Below, in pieces: positions 10,701-22,289 of a stretch of 64,000 nucleotides of DNA. This DNA comes from Opisthorchis felineus (Eukaryota; Platyhelminthes; Trematoda; Opisthorchiida; Opisthorchiidae). Position 1 is the stretch's first letter, and every line of letters begins with the position of its first letter. The stretch is taken from contig SJOL01009658.1 of NCBI GenBank assembly GCA_004794785.1, positions 36,625 through 100,624 on the forward strand. Reading direction: 5' to 3'. The notes under the pieces are model-generated. The model had not been told where the DNA came from. It did not search any database and saw only the letters and a program-made list of their open reading frames with translations. A program made the translations under genes and the position numbers.

Positions 10701-13700
10701 TCAAGCTAGTGCTCTAAAAAGAATGGTTTTGGCAACAAGTGAGTTGAGACCTACGGAAATAGAAAAAGCACAATGAAGTAATTTTACAGTTGGATTTGGT
10801 GGGCGATTTCCCCGAAAATCCAAAGGCCCGGATTGCGAAAAAGAGGATGGATGGAAAGTTTCGAGCATCCATTCATCATGTTTTTTGTTCCTGAATTGGC
10901 ACAGTGGCGTACAGTTCAGCACACAAAAAACTGAACGAGTCTAAGATGAGCAAGCGAATGGTGCGATCAATGTCCAATTGTCATGCAAACAACGATTGAG
11001 AAACTGCTTACGAGAGATACTGTCAGAGGAACTGGGGTCTTGAAATGTTTCGTAAATGAACAGATTCACGTCAGCGTAGGTGAAAAGGGTCACATGTTCC
11101 CTAATCAAAATAATAATCAGATATAGAAAATTAATTGAATTACAGAAGAGGTTTAATGGATGACAAATAATTCACCAGAAGCAAAATGTTGAGGTTCTTT
11201 GCGACGAAAAAAGCTGTGCACACTGATGTTCGGTGGAGAGGAGAATACGGTTCTGTGGTGCCTTGGATAGCATTCACGGTGTGTGTCGTCAAAAAAGTGA
11301 TAAAAGCCTGTCTTTTAGAGTGAGAGCAGAACCCGAACTAAGTACACGCAGAGACGTATCCAGGCTTGAATTTGAAACATTGACCTTGAGCTTGAAATAA
11401 GCCAAAAATTCCATAATCGGTTAAGAACCCAAGGTCATCATCATTTTTATTGGGCTTTTTGTTTGACTTTCACAGCAGCAAGACTAAAGTTGTCCATAAA
11501 CTCAAACCCACCTGGTTTGCACTGACTTATAGCCGCAGGAAGACATTCAAAAGGAATTGAAATGAGAAACCCAGATAAATGCGATGTGGACGAAAATTTT
11601 CCCGATGAGTGCGTTTTCTTCACACTGTGTTCACTTAAAGATCTTATCAAAAGAATTGCAACATCATGATTTACTAATTGAAGTTCAACTGGAATGCTTT
11701 TGTACACTTTTTTTTGATCAAATACTTGCTTCCACGGAAGTTCTTGAAAGTGCATTTTGCTGACTGTATGTCGTACCTTAAATCGATTCAAACTGCTCAG
11801 GCGGTTATATATGACGGCTTGACGCATTGAGGTATATTACCACATCATCGTTCCCTGTTTACCCTTCCTATGTTTAATTCCTTACCTATTGATCTCTATC
11901 TCTTAGAATAACTGATTCATAAGGGACTACTTTCTGTTAATTCCTACTACACAGCATATTCACAAATGTGATTACTTTTGTAATTCTTCCTTCTTGGGTG
12001 ATTGAGTATAGTTCGCCACTTGCGTGTAACTTATTGCCCAAGTAGTGAACAAGGCTGACGAAAACCATGTCAACCTGACGACCCCTGAAAGAATACAAAA
12101 CCGGTGGTGAGCTACCAAAGTTTTTTGACGCAGTGTTACGTAGAACAAAAAATAAACACTTCGATTTCTCGAATATTGTGCCAAATAAAGCATGAGGAAT
12201 TCACAGTCGGAGAGGTAAAAAACACTTTCATGTTTTTAACAGTTTCATCTCGGAAACTTAGCAACTATCAAAAATATGGAAATCCATCCATTGATTTAGA
12301 AATGTGGGTTTGTATTTATCAATAGGCATCGTAAAGTCGATAGACAAGCACCTGAGGGGTTTAAATGCACCCCCATAGCACCCTCATTTTTGTTTTTGAT
12401 ACACTCAACTAAATTCTTTCTCTTGCCAGTAGTGATTAACGTTGGGATGTACTGATCAGAACACGCTCAATGTTCACATGGTTATCCAGTGTTACGCGTG
12501 ACCCATCGAAGAGAGTGAGACATGACAGAACAACAATGAATAACTGACACACTGATGGAGCGGTTCAATCGGATATGTTATAACCAGAGCTGCTTAACTT
12601 TAAGCTCCGTCCAAAATATCGAACTGCCTTAACTTGCATTACCACGGTTTTCATTTGAACTATCATGTGTCGGTGCTTTCCGAGTTGATTCGGCATGACA
12701 GGCATCTTACTGTGCGTGGAGATCTGTGGACTCATGTCCCAAAATGAGAGTTTATTGAATAAATTTCCGTTATTAGCAAAAGAAACGACGAATCACTGAT
12801 TCCCGTGGAACGACACTAGATTCTTTCAGGAGGACGGGATCAAAGAAATACTGTTAAGCTCGTATCCCCTGCATCACTAAACTCGACAAGGCCAGAGGCT
12901 GTCAGATTGCTTACCTGAACCTCACTTGTCTGTGTTAGCAAAGGATGGAGGGTTTTGCTTCACAAATGCGGAAAACGACGGCGCCGAAATTTATGATACA
13001 CACATGACCTTGGTGATGGACTTTAGTATTTGTCAGCTGTCCAATGCCTCCATGGCTCACACATCCAAGCCATCGTGGTGTGGCGAAGACTCACTTTGAC
13101 TAAAGCAGCTATGTGATTGGTCGGCATCAGAAACCGCTGAAAAGTGGCTGGCATACCAGACACTTGCACACAGCAGGTAAACAACAACGTGCTTGCCTGG
13201 AACCCAGTTGAGTGTTGTGTGCAAGCCACTCATGCTGATATGTCTTAGAGAATGAAAAAACCGACAAAAACTCGGAGGCCTGATGAGACCTACCAGCCGG
13301 AGTGAGTACAAAGGGGTAAAAGTAGGCACCAGGATCAGTTGTTTTGTACCAAGCCGCTGGCGTCATCTGTCAAATCTTCCAAGTTTCGGCGGGATACGGT
13401 ACTTCTCACAGATAAATTACCATAAGAAGGTTTTCTTCATAGCCAGGTGGCAAATCCGTACTAGAAACACTACTGGTGCCACCACATCGCACTGAGAGTG
13501 GAGTCGAGCAGCTGTTGATTAGAATTTGCAGCAGACTGACCTTTGGTAGCTGTTGGCTAGAAACGGGAGAAACTTACTTAAACAACTCGCTGATGCTGTC
13601 GTGGTGATAACGATTTAGAGTCCCGGTGACCGATGAGTCAGATTCTGGTCAGGCACGTGCACGCATATGCCGCGCAGATCCATGTGACTGTCTGTGATCG

Positions 13701-13890
13701 TACTCTAAACTGTACGGTCTCGTCAAATTCCTTAGTGCTCATAAAGCCATTGCTGATATCAGTTTCCTGAGGCGTCATGTCAAGTGTCATGTTTTTATGT
13801 CATCTAAAACTCACAGTACGGTTTTTCAAACCCACCTGAATACTACCATCCTCGAGTTCGAGCTGCGTTCTTCAGCTGACCACAAATAAA
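4739..13890. other. Long stretch without recognisable gene
   Basis: About 9 kb with no protein, RNA or transposon similarity that I can support. The longest open frame is 127 codons on the minus strand at 11,447-11,827. It has no motif, signal or known relative that I recognise and is within what chance gives. Parts of 12,900-13,890 could be the unrecognised 3' end of the LINE that follows on the minus strand. Confidence 0.55.
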
Positions 13891-13899
13891 TTGTTTCGG

Positions 13900-14384
13900 G
13901 ATGCGATGATTGATCACTCATCCAGTGCAGCTGGTTGAGCACGAGGACGAACTCGATTCCGTTGATTTTGGCTCGTTTGATAACTTCGGTGTTTGGGACT
14001 TAATCTCATTGCTCTATCTGAAACATCTTGCGTAAGCTTCGCTAATAAAATTTGCCAAGCAGTCTAGTGTGCCTCCGGAATATCGTCCACACCCCACCCC
14101 ACAGTAGGACATCTCGGCACATTGCTACCCTAATATAGACGTGCGGCTTGTGGTTGCTTTGAGCACATTTATCTAGGCAGACGAATGCAGCATTTACCTT
14201 GGCATGTAGATTAGGATAGACTGTCGAGTGTGTAGACTGGGTGCGGCTGAGATAGCGGAGATTTTCACAACACGCTAGGTTGCGATCAATAATCTGAACA
14301 CAGGATTTCGCTGTTATAAACAGCAGTCAGGTTGATAAATGTCAAGTGTTTTGGAGGCATTTATAAAAACGCCCGAGCAAGATT
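13900..14384 (-). pseudogene. LINE-A post-RT C-terminal region
   Basis: On the minus strand, pieces such as RRHTRLLGKFY (14,045-14,080) and VPNTEVIKRAKINGIEF (13,950-14,000) match the segment that follows the RT thumb in many animal LINEs. There an RRH..LL.KF..R.LR block precedes NTEV..R. Stops interrupt it (for example right after GKFY). A short stretch between 14,085 and 14,330 also reads as the connecting part (NASKTLDIYQP near 14,310-14,345). No zinc-finger-like C-terminal tail could be read beyond 13,900. Confidence 0.75.
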
Positions 14385-14960
14385 CTACCGAAGCAATTGC
14401 TTTATTCGTTTACCGCCATCCCGCTTCCGAGTGTGCAAACAGACAATGATCAGACAAAAAAATTCAGGAGAACTTTGATGGAAACAACGCTGTTTTGGAC
14501 ATAAAGCGTTTTGTGTTGAAGAGGTGACCGTCCTACGATATCGATTATGTACGCCATCTTCGAAACCTCTCATCGATTCCGAACAAGTTGCCCTCAGGTA
14601 CAGAGACATCACAGTTGGGGCCAGATTGTTCTTCACTGCCGTTCAGATGATGAACGCACCATTGGTGGTTTTCATGGTTACGTACTGGAGCCATCAAGTA
14701 ACAGCGAGGAAAGCTGATAAATTCGACCGCCTTTCCGGGCCAACCGAGCTAACGCTTCAGCTGACACTTCCCAATCAAGCTTTTGAAGAAGGATCCCCTT
14801 TCCTAGGTCAAAGGCTTTTGCGAAGTCTATGAACAGAGCGTATAGCGGTCAGTTATGTTCCCGTCTTTTTTCTTGCAGCTGGTATGCTGCAAAAATGAAG
14901 TTAGTCGTACTGCGTCCGCTTCGGAAGCAGTATTGTTTCTCAGGCATACCTGCTTCCAAC
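14385..14960 (-). pseudogene. LINE-A reverse transcriptase palm (broken)
   Basis: Reverse transcriptase copies the LINE RNA at the nicked target. On the minus strand I read FRSGRSTTNFIFAAYQLQE (about 14,880-14,940), then LYALFIDFAKAF (14,811-14,846). In the second piece the first catalytic Asp of motif A is kept (FID). The motif C region, which should carry the two aspartates, reads LSDHCLFAHSE (ending about 14,425). One Asp of the pair is replaced by His and a residue or two is lost. Frames change at least three times between motif A and motif C. The fragment is non-functional. Assignment to a LINE RT is firm; the clade is not. Confidence 0.85.
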
Positions 14961-15249
14961 ACTTAGGTAGTTGAAAAGCAAACATGTCTGGATTTTACGT
15001 GGGTTGCACTAATAACTGTTTTCTCTATAGGTGTCCTTCTTCTGTTGAATTCTTTTTCCTTTGATCAGTGGTCTGATCGTGGTACCCGTGAGTACTTTTG
15101 AGATTTTCGGTGTCCCAGTTTGTGCAATTCAGGTCAAAAGCTTCGTCATCCAGTAATGGACAGCAGCTCCTCATTTTTGCACTTCACTTCCCGCTGAACA
15201 AATGTGGTTAGAAAGGTCCATATTCCCAGGTTCTTTAGGTACCTACGCA

Positions 15250-15480
15250 AGCTAGTCCAGATCTATTCCGGGTGGGTTAATAAGTAATGATAGAAAATGC
15301 ACCTTCAAATAAGCACATACGTCCTCAGATTTACTAAGTGTATGGCCTGTTCGAATATCCCGGATGCATTGAAGGTGCTGTGATTTCTGTTCGCGGATTT
15401 CTTTCAGTGTTCCAGAAAACTCTTTGTGGCATCGTCGATCTTCAGGGACCCAGATCTCCTGACTCAACATTCATTCTTCA
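15250..15480 (-). pseudogene. LINE-A endonuclease-RT linker (probable)
   Basis: A 73-codon open stretch on the minus strand (15,252-15,470) reads IREQKSQHLQCIRDIRTGHT and then AYLKVHFLSLLINPPG. The pattern of a short helical stretch followed by 'HF..LL.NPP' is typical of the linker between endonuclease and RT in LINEs, where it precedes the RT palm by a few hundred bases. Its place between the LINE-A endonuclease and RT supports this. The similarity is weak and is judged from context. Confidence 0.5.
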
Positions 15481-15657
15481 ACCTGTTTGAATAGTTCGGA
15501 AGTACTGTAAGGCATTGTGAAGCACCTGTCGAGCTTCTTACTAAACGGCATGTTCGTTTCACCAACTAGAGGATATAAAGACGTATCATTTTCATAAAAT
15601 CAATCTCGAGATTTTTCGTCTTTGAATCCAGCGGTTTCAATTGCACTGTTCCCCCAT

Positions 15658-15692
15658 GGTCGCTGATCGTGGTCGCTGATCGTGGTCGCTGA
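15658..15692. repeat. 13-bp tandem repeat, 2.7 copies
   Basis: The unit GGTCGCTGATCGT occurs at 15,658-15,670 and 15,671-15,683, with a 9-base partial copy to 15,692, all identical. It lies inside LINE-A and is probably a replication-slippage expansion that arose after insertion. Confidence 0.9.
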
Positions 15693-16099
15693 ACTGGATA
15701 GCACGTGAGCGGCAGCCTAACAAGCACCTGTAAAAATAAATAATAGTCGTTCAGCGCCCTTCCAACGCCTAGTTGCTATGCTACCTGAAAGAACCATGAG
15801 CACTGAGATGAGGTCAGTCTGCCCAAGCCTAGATGGGAGTAGTCGAGGTGCCGAGGCTCGAGTCGAACCATGGCCAGTAATTTTGCACCTTAAACACAAC
15901 ACCTGTTGTGTTGACTTATCCAGTAGCTGCTTGGCAAAGAGCCGCGTTAACGATAACCTCCTCGCACGATCAAAAGATTTCATTGTTGACAACTGTACCT
16001 TGGATCACACCAATACATTACCAGTGATTCCCTCTGTACCGCACTTAACCATAATTATGAAATCTTAGTTGAGATGTCTTTAGCGGACCACAGTATTAT

Positions 16100-16700
16100 C
16101 CAAAAGATGTCCACGTCCACCTTTTGGGTTAATGTAGGTCGATAGCGATACTTCTCCGGCATGGAAAATTGTATTATTGCCAGAAAGTTGCACAGTCTCA
16201 CACAGACGACGGCTGCTTATGTTCACGGCTGCCAGCCCGAGAATCCCTTCCCATGTTTGTCGTTCTCAGCCAGTTCGGGCTTTGAGACCATATTTGAGGA
16301 ACAGGCGAATAGATAACAGTTGACAACTGTTCATAGAACTCTTCCTTTCTAAGCTTCTGCGTGAGATTTCGCGGGAGTTTACAGAGTGGCAAAAGTGGCA
16401 AATAGCCAGATATTCACTGTGCTTGCATTCATGCAGTCCGTTTCGTTCAATATTCCCTCACTCATACAAATGGTCAGTGAAAGCCCTATTTTCCCATAGA
16501 GCATTTTGCGAAGTTCCAGGATGATAGATTGTGTATCCAACTTTCCATAATCCTTTTTGAACGGCCAACCAAGTTTCACTGAGAGCAGCTAGATCAGCTC
16601 GATGTTGTTTCATCAGTTTGGTTACAAGGACTGTGCACTTTCCCGATCCATCACTTCAACCCCTGTCGAGAACGGTTCCAGATTCCTAATGGAAGTTAGC
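16100..16700 (-). pseudogene. LINE-A APE-type endonuclease (broken)
   Basis: This nuclease nicks target DNA to prime reverse transcription. On the minus strand HRADLAALSETWL (16,564-16,605) contains the family's D..ALSET signature with the catalytic Glu. FYEQLSTVI lies near 16,320-16,345. KARTG followed by a stop and ERQTWEGILG (about 16,230-16,280) fits the '.GDFNAR.G' block, with the catalytic Asp-Phe-Asn positions lost (reads GLKART). NPKGGRGHLLD (16,100-16,130) fits the later block preceding the catalytic His region. Several frameshifts and stops make it inactive. Confidence 0.8.
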
Positions 16701-16720
16701 ATGTCTTCGACCTCCTTTGT

Positions 16721-17060
16721 TTGCGGTCGTCAGTTGGTTCGGTTTTCTGGTTTCCAAAGACTTTAAAATGTTTCCAGTATTGTGGCTCTACAGTCCAACC
16801 CATAACCCGGCGGAAGATTCCCTGTGCTTGAGTTGGTCTTATCGAGGCCGTCGATTTAAGAGTCTAACCCACTTGGAGATGGGGAGCTGACCTAGCCTGA
16901 AGGCGCAGGGAGAGGATGTAATCGTCTGACTCCTGATGCTGCTGCGTATAGCAGCTGCGTTTTGGGCCACACCAATTTCCTAAGGATCACAACATCGTTA
17001 CTCTTATGAGTTACGGAATGCCGCTAGATCACTGATTTAAAGCTAGCCACTTTGGTAATG
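16721..17060 (-). other. Possible LINE-A 5' untranslated leader
   Basis: About 340 bases upstream (minus strand) of the endonuclease start. They have a somewhat higher GC content than the surroundings and no open frame. They look continuous with the element, but without a second copy the true 5' end cannot be placed. Confidence 0.3.
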
Positions 17061-20008
17061 GACTGCTCCGATAACATTTGCATGGTTCTTTACTGGAGAG
17101 GTGAGGTATTGCGCTAAAATGAACGATTCCAATGAGACTGCAGCCGCTGCCCATTGCTATACCATCATATTTAGGTTGATAGCTTACAGCAGGACCCTGC
17201 ACGCTCGACAGCCAATCTTGTGCCTACATCGGTGCCAATTGCTTGCACGCCGCACCAAATGCGACGTCTGTGGCTGTCCTACAGCTTGCAGCTTTTTGAA
17301 AACACCTGGCGGGCAAATCTTAATCAAATGCCGATGATCCATAAGCGCATTATTCAAAATGAAGGATTTACGAAAACACCCTGTCAGGTAAACCTTCTTC
17401 CCATATCTAACATGAGAACTTTTACTTTATGTGAGCCAGGTGATTTAGTAGGTGCAACTGAAATTCATACTTTTTCCCAACCTGTTGATTAATGTCAGGT
17501 CAAACCCAGGTATTTCGGAAAACCCCACAGCATTGTATTGCGATAATATGTACATGGATAATGTACATATTTTAGCTTTTGGTTCTTGAATGCAGGAATT
17601 TCGCGAATGAAACATTTAGTGAACAGTTTTATTGGAAAAGCAACGGAATCATGAAATGATTGCATTTATTTATACTTTCCGAGCTTCATCGGATACCGGG
17701 ATAAGTTATGTCGAATAAGCCGTAAAATATGTGTGCCTTATCAACTACGGCTCATTAAAACAAACGGCACCAACTATGCAGTACACAGAATCCCAACACT
17801 CAATAATGGATGTACTAGGCCTGGAATCCGGATAGCCTCAGACTTCGAGTTTTGTGCACAGCAAGGCCAGATAAATGCAATCTACGTTGCCCTCTAAAAT
17901 GTGCACACAACCTCTATGTATATGGATGTTGGGTTTAGCGTTTTGTGTAGAGCGCTTCTAAGCACTTTCTAATCGTGTAATTTACACGACTGCTCCACCG
18001 AAACAATTTCCGTCGTCTTTCATGCCGAACAACCCTGTAATTTTGAAAGACGGCCATTTTTCGGAGAATTCCCTGGCGCGCTTCACTCAGTCATTCCCAA
18101 TTGGTTTACTGTGCGCTTTTCAATGGAATCACCGGACTATACTGTTCCATTTATTGATAGTCTCATTAGGAAACGCTGTATGAAGCAAATCTGGGTGTGG
18201 AGAAATTATGCGTACTTCCGCTGAACAGATGAACCAAAGGTATCCCACTCACGAATGCAACAGAATCTAACCGCAATTACGCACCGTTGAAACATTGAAA
18301 TCAAATTATGATTGGGCGATTTACTGTTGCTAGCTGGCCTCAAACAACAGGGAATGCTATTTGCTAGACTATTCACGTGGAAAGAAGCTGATCATATAAA
18401 GTGATATACGGCAGTTCTGTGCGCTTGAGGATGTCGAGATGGACGAACAACACTTGCGCAATTTTCAACTAAAGGGCGATTTGGAAATTGAAGACTCACA
18501 AAAGCTGTCAGCTTTCCAGATAAGACACATTTTAGTTAGTTGGCTTAAGTTCGACCGACCTATCTCAGTAGCCGAAGGCCGAGTTTTCCGCGTATTTCAT
18601 CCGCTTTCCTGGTAAAAAACTGTGTTCACTTTATCCAGCTCATTGGTACTTCGACCTCACTCAACATTAGAATGACAACGTTGCTCATACTAGCTTCACG
18701 CACGCCGTTACCAGGATGACCAAGGGATGCGGCGGACACACCCGATAGTGCTATTGCCTGTATATTTCCTTCCCACCTACGCGACAGGAAAGTGCATGTC
18801 AGTTTGGGTTTGGTTTGGCGTACGAAACCGGGATGGCTTGACTTGACGTGCCCACATTAGTCTGCGCGACAAGCTGAGAAGCCGACAGGCCTCCAGTGGA
18901 ACGGCTTTCTAGAGCACATGGCTTGGTTTTGACCTAAGTCGTCACACGAAAGTCCAGTCCATCTGCATGCCTGCGGACGGTTGCCTATGCCTCTTCTGGG
19001 CTAATATTGTACATACATGCTAGGCCCTGTGCGAAGTGAGCCAGGCAAGTCAATATTCTTCTGGTGAACTATGACAATCTCGGGAAGCGGTGAAAAGAGA
19101 GCAATAGAGATTACAATGAGAATTAAGAGTCTTGCTTGGGCACAACCTAACCTAGCTTGGAGACGATGGGAAAAACTGATTGGTCGACAGTGCATAAATT
19201 GTAGTTCAACTGCAAATATGGGCCTGATTGTTGTTGAGATCTCTTTTGGTGTTTGCAGTCTTATGAGTTACCAGGGCCAGGCAACCACACTTATGTCAAC
19301 AAGCCTTGCTAGTGTTTGCTTCCGCGGTTGTGTGAAATGGACAGCTCTCTCGGTTTCCGACTGATTAACAAGAGTCTATTTCCGGCTCTCTCATACACAT
19401 TAAATATGCGGATAAATCACAGCCCCAAGTTTTTATGTTCAATTCAGACTACGCCCACGACAGCATTTGGTCGCTTAATAAGGCACTTGGTCTCACCAAC
19501 TCGCCTTTGTTTCCGTTTATTGCCTGCCAAGTGGGGTTGACACTCTTGTACCACGCACCGACGGCTGGCGGGCACACATTCGTTCCACTTGACCAGAAAA
19601 GAACAGGCACGCACGCACGCACGCGCACATACGAAGGCGCGAGGGTTCAGGCAAAGCGTAACAGGCTCAAAGCCGACAGGAGTGAGACCACTTTTCCAGT
19701 TTGCAAATAAGTGATGTTCACTTGATTATGTGGACATAATGAGGCCTGCAAGCAATTTTGAACCCGCGCTTGCTATCGGACAAATAGAAATATCGATTTA
19801 ACTAACTGAGGTGTGATGAATTTTAAATCATCGACTCCAGTAGACTACAAGCCTGAATTAAACCAATGTCCTCTGTGTGGTATTATCGGCCGTGATTAAA
19901 ACGGAAATTCAGACGTAAAACGCTTACTGCGATAAGTTTTGCCAACAGTACAGTTTATTTCCCTAACGCAAAAGCAGCTTAAAACAAAATGGGACATAAC
20001 ATGTGACA
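17061..20008. other. Unassigned region with CpG-rich patches
   Basis: No protein similarity seen. Two patches, 18,720-19,000 and 19,540-19,700, are visibly richer in GC and CpG than the rest. The second contains a short CACG/CGCA tandem run at about 19,606-19,623 (GCACGCACGCACGCACGCG). Both patches share the 10-mer AGCCGACAGG. They may be untranslated parts of transposons or LTR remnants, but nothing proves it. Confidence 0.4.
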
Positions 20009-20090
20009 GAATACCATAAACGAGAGATTCAGTTGAGTCTCCCGTCAAAACCAAATTGGTTTACAAATGAGTATATTTCACTAATTCTTC
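20009..20090 (+). repeat. Repeat R, copy E (worn)
   Basis: ACCATAAACGAGAGATTCAG at 20,014-20,033, followed by TGAGTCTCCCGTCAAAACC and ACAAATGAGTATATTTC, is collinear with the R copies at 27.3, 38.7 and 57.3 kb. The segment GGGTTCCAG, which forms the exon side of the splice-donor-like site in the other copies, is deleted here. Confidence 0.75.
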
Positions 20091-20910
20091 CATACTTCCT
20101 CACACTCAGTTTGGTATACTTCTGAAGACCCATCGGAAGGCATTCATTTTTCAGCCGGTTCCAGGCCTCTACTTCAAGGTGATGTGTGTTTTCGTGTAGA
20201 CTTTGCAGCCTCGGCTTGTAAATGCAAAACTACCGGACTCAGATTGTTGCCTGATTCGTCACATGGTTTGCCCCAACTGCTTGATTTCAGCACCTGAGAC
20301 AAATCACCAGAGATAAGTTGATCTTATTGGCGTTACTGTAATTTGCTGTCAGACACATGAAGGGTTGTCGTAACCACAGGCTCATTTGATCACTTTTAAT
20401 GGTCTGAAAAGATATTGCAATTCGAGGAGCGTCAGTGTCAAGCAATCCGAGCGGTGCTCACACGGTGCTCACACCCTTTTCGACTGGACGTCCTTATTTT
20501 CCGGATGATGTATGGAAGTGGCCGAAGCCTACAGCGTGCGATCAACTGCTCTGCCTATCAGGCGTTTTGATTTGAGCAAGTGACTCCAATATTCCTTTTG
20601 CAAAGACTGGTGGATCCGATCGCCAAGTAGCAGTGTTTAGCTAACCATCCCACAGAGGACATTAAGGTTGTGAGTTTGGAACACTGGCCAGATATATTCT
20701 GCGTGAAATTTGGCCTCTTATTTGCACCATTAAATTAGGTATCCCGGCTTGAAAAGCGTGAAATATAGCAAAGGTTTTCAAGGACTAGGTGCTGATCAAA
20801 GGCTGTGTCACTTGTATCTGGTGATGCAAACCTATGGTTGCTCACTGGTCATGCGGTGCAAGACGCACACATCGAAGTCGGAGCATTGTGCGCCGTCGGC
20901 AACAAGAGGC
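20091..20910. other. Unassigned, left of the Gypsy remnant
   Basis: No recognisable gene. An 11-base tandem duplication (CGGTGCTCACA at 20,452-20,462 and 20,463-20,473) is present. The rest of the Gypsy integrase and a 3' LTR would be expected here on the minus strand, but I could not read either. Confidence 0.5.
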
Positions 20911-20921
20911 GTTGCAACCAC

Positions 20922-21380
20922 TCAAATCAAATATAAACTATACCTGAACGGTTGGTTCTCGATAACTGAGAGGCTAATAGCCTCAGTCTGCAACAAGAGT
21001 AGCTGGATATTTACTTTTTTGAAAGCTTGAATTTGCGTGAAAAGTTGGTAACTTGTAAAATAGCGAGCAGCCTTCACACGAACTGAGCCACTAAATTCAC
21101 AAGCTTCATTCAAGAACTTTAAAGCCGACCTGTGATATATGGTAAATGAGTCTGAACTGTCCCCGAATGCAGGAGTGTTATGTCTGACTGCTGTCCTCGC
21201 TTCAGTGCTTAGTGCAGAAAAAAGACCCACCAACAAGGAACACAACAGCTGTCTTGCGAACAAGCGAATGCGTGCCTTCATGTGGCTTGTCCCTGAATGT
21301 CCCTTGTGGAACTGTGCTATCACCCGGCGGCGAAGTTTAGTAAGAACGACGATTCGGTCACCAAAGAGAAGACAACCACT
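20922..21380 (-). pseudogene. Gypsy integrase start, zinc-binding motif (partial)
   Basis: On the minus strand the stretch just before and into an open frame of 134 codons (20,922-21,323) reads LLFGDRIVV, then QFHKGHSGTSHMKAR. The His-x2-His with following G.S.MK.R is the first half of the HHCC zinc-binding domain of Ty3/Gypsy integrases. The expected Cys-x2-Cys pair about 30 residues later is not visible and similarity fades after ARQLL, so only the beginning is recognisable. It continues the RNase H pseudogene to its right through a frameshift near 21,400. No DDE catalytic core was found. Confidence 0.75.
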
Positions 21381-21640
21381 TACAACAGATAATGAACTCT
21401 GTCGTTGAAAAAGTTGCCGGAGTTTTCCTGATGAACAGGTTGTTGGTCAGCTGGACTGGTGGAACTCCATTGCCTCTGTAGTACGCTGTCATTTTTGGTG
21501 GCATCGCGGACCGTGTCAAAAGTCACGGGTAGTTGGTTCATGATCTCCAAAATCACAGCGCGGACTTCCTTTTCGACGACAACGGTTGCTATGACGGTAT
21601 CTTCTGCTTCCAACTCATAGGAAGCAAATAAACGCGTTAG
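21380..21640 (-). pseudogene. Gypsy RNase H-integrase connector
   Basis: An open stretch of 78 codons on the minus strand (21,380-21,613) reads EAEDTVIATVVVEKEVRAVI and LPVTFDTVRDATKND. It sits exactly between the RNase H and integrase remnants, in the connection where Ty3/Gypsy polyproteins have a variable, acidic segment followed by a helical part. It is out of frame with both neighbours, which shows at least two indels. No enzymatic role of its own is known for this segment. Confidence 0.7.
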
Positions 21641-21644
21641 CGCA

Positions 21645-22289
21645 TTAGCCTGCCAAATTTTCCCGGTTGAGACATACTTTAGAGTAAAGTTGTGGCCGAG
21701 CTGAATCGTGCCCCCCCCCCCGCTGTAGGCGGTTGGCTATATAAAGTGGGCTACTTTTCTTGGAATCAAATATAGCCAGTAGTGGTTTGTGATCCATCAC
21801 AAGCGCGAAGTGTCGGCCGTTTAGCATTTTGTGGAAATTCTTCAGCCCAAAAATGATGGCCAGCGCTTCTTTCTCAATCTGATCGTATTTCCGTTCAGCT
21901 GGGATCAGTGACCTTGCGGCGTTAGCGATCGCCCTTTGCGTACCATAAGGGAATGTGTGAGCTATGAATGCACCAACTCCATGGTTCGATGCGTCAGTTT
22001 TGAGAACCATAGGAACTTGGGAGTTGAAGTGCGTGAGTAGAAGTTCAGAGTGCAACAGCCTCTTCACTTCTTCGAGTGCAAGCTGACAGTCGCGTGACCA
22101 TCCCCACCGACATCCCTTGGTCAAAAGCTGGTTGGAGAGTTTGCGCAAACGAAGCATAATTGGCAGGAAGGCGCCGTAGTAGATAATCAACCCCAAAGAA
22201 GACTTGAGTTTTAGCAGTGTTTGGTAGTGGGGGCATTCTCTCAGTTGTGTTAAGATTGGACGGGCCGGGTCGACGCTCAAGAGCATCAC
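21645..22289 (-). pseudogene. Ty3/Gypsy RT thumb and RNase H
   Basis: RNase H removes the RNA strand during retrotransposon replication. The 215-codon open frame begins in the end of RT (SLGLIIYYGAFLP at residues 31-43, the connection after the palm) and runs into RNase H. KTDASNHGVGA carries the first catalytic Asp (residue 99), EKEAL the Glu (141) and MDHKPL the next Asp (166), so three catalytic residues remain. After ANRLQR the frame is lost in a run of eleven G (minus strand). The upstream RT end is in a second frame (RRPGPSNL and ERMPPL near 22,225-22,275), so one more frameshift precedes residue 30. The RT active-site palm itself is missing. The family call is secure. Confidence 0.93.
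21711..21721. repeat. C11 homopolymer inside the RNase H pseudogene
   Basis: Eleven C on the plus strand (G on the coding minus strand) lie exactly where the RNase H frame breaks. After the tract the expected continuation is read in another frame. An expansion by slippage is a likely cause of the frameshift; a sequencing error in the homopolymer is the alternative. Confidence 0.9.

Larger units (their letters stand above)
13900..16720 (-). mobile_element. LINE-A: decayed non-LTR retrotransposon, minus strand
   Basis: Successive pieces in the order of an APE-type LINE are readable on the minus strand across about 2.8 kb, with many frame changes and stops. The endonuclease start is near 16,560-16,690, endonuclease end and linker 15,700-16,350, RT palm 14,385-14,960, and post-RT region 13,900-14,385. 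The parts keep the expected spacing, so this looks like one insertion worn by point mutation and small indels, not a pile of fragments. The clade (CR1/Jockey-like or a neighbour) cannot be set by eye. It is dead: no frame runs more than about 90 codons. Confidence 0.85.

Noticed and set aside
11447..11827. Open frame of 127 codons, minus strand
   Set aside because: No motif or family recognised, no clear splice sites, and the length is within chance for 64 kb in six frames.
13280..13300. CTGATGAG box
   Set aside because: No GAAA box or pairing stem follows.
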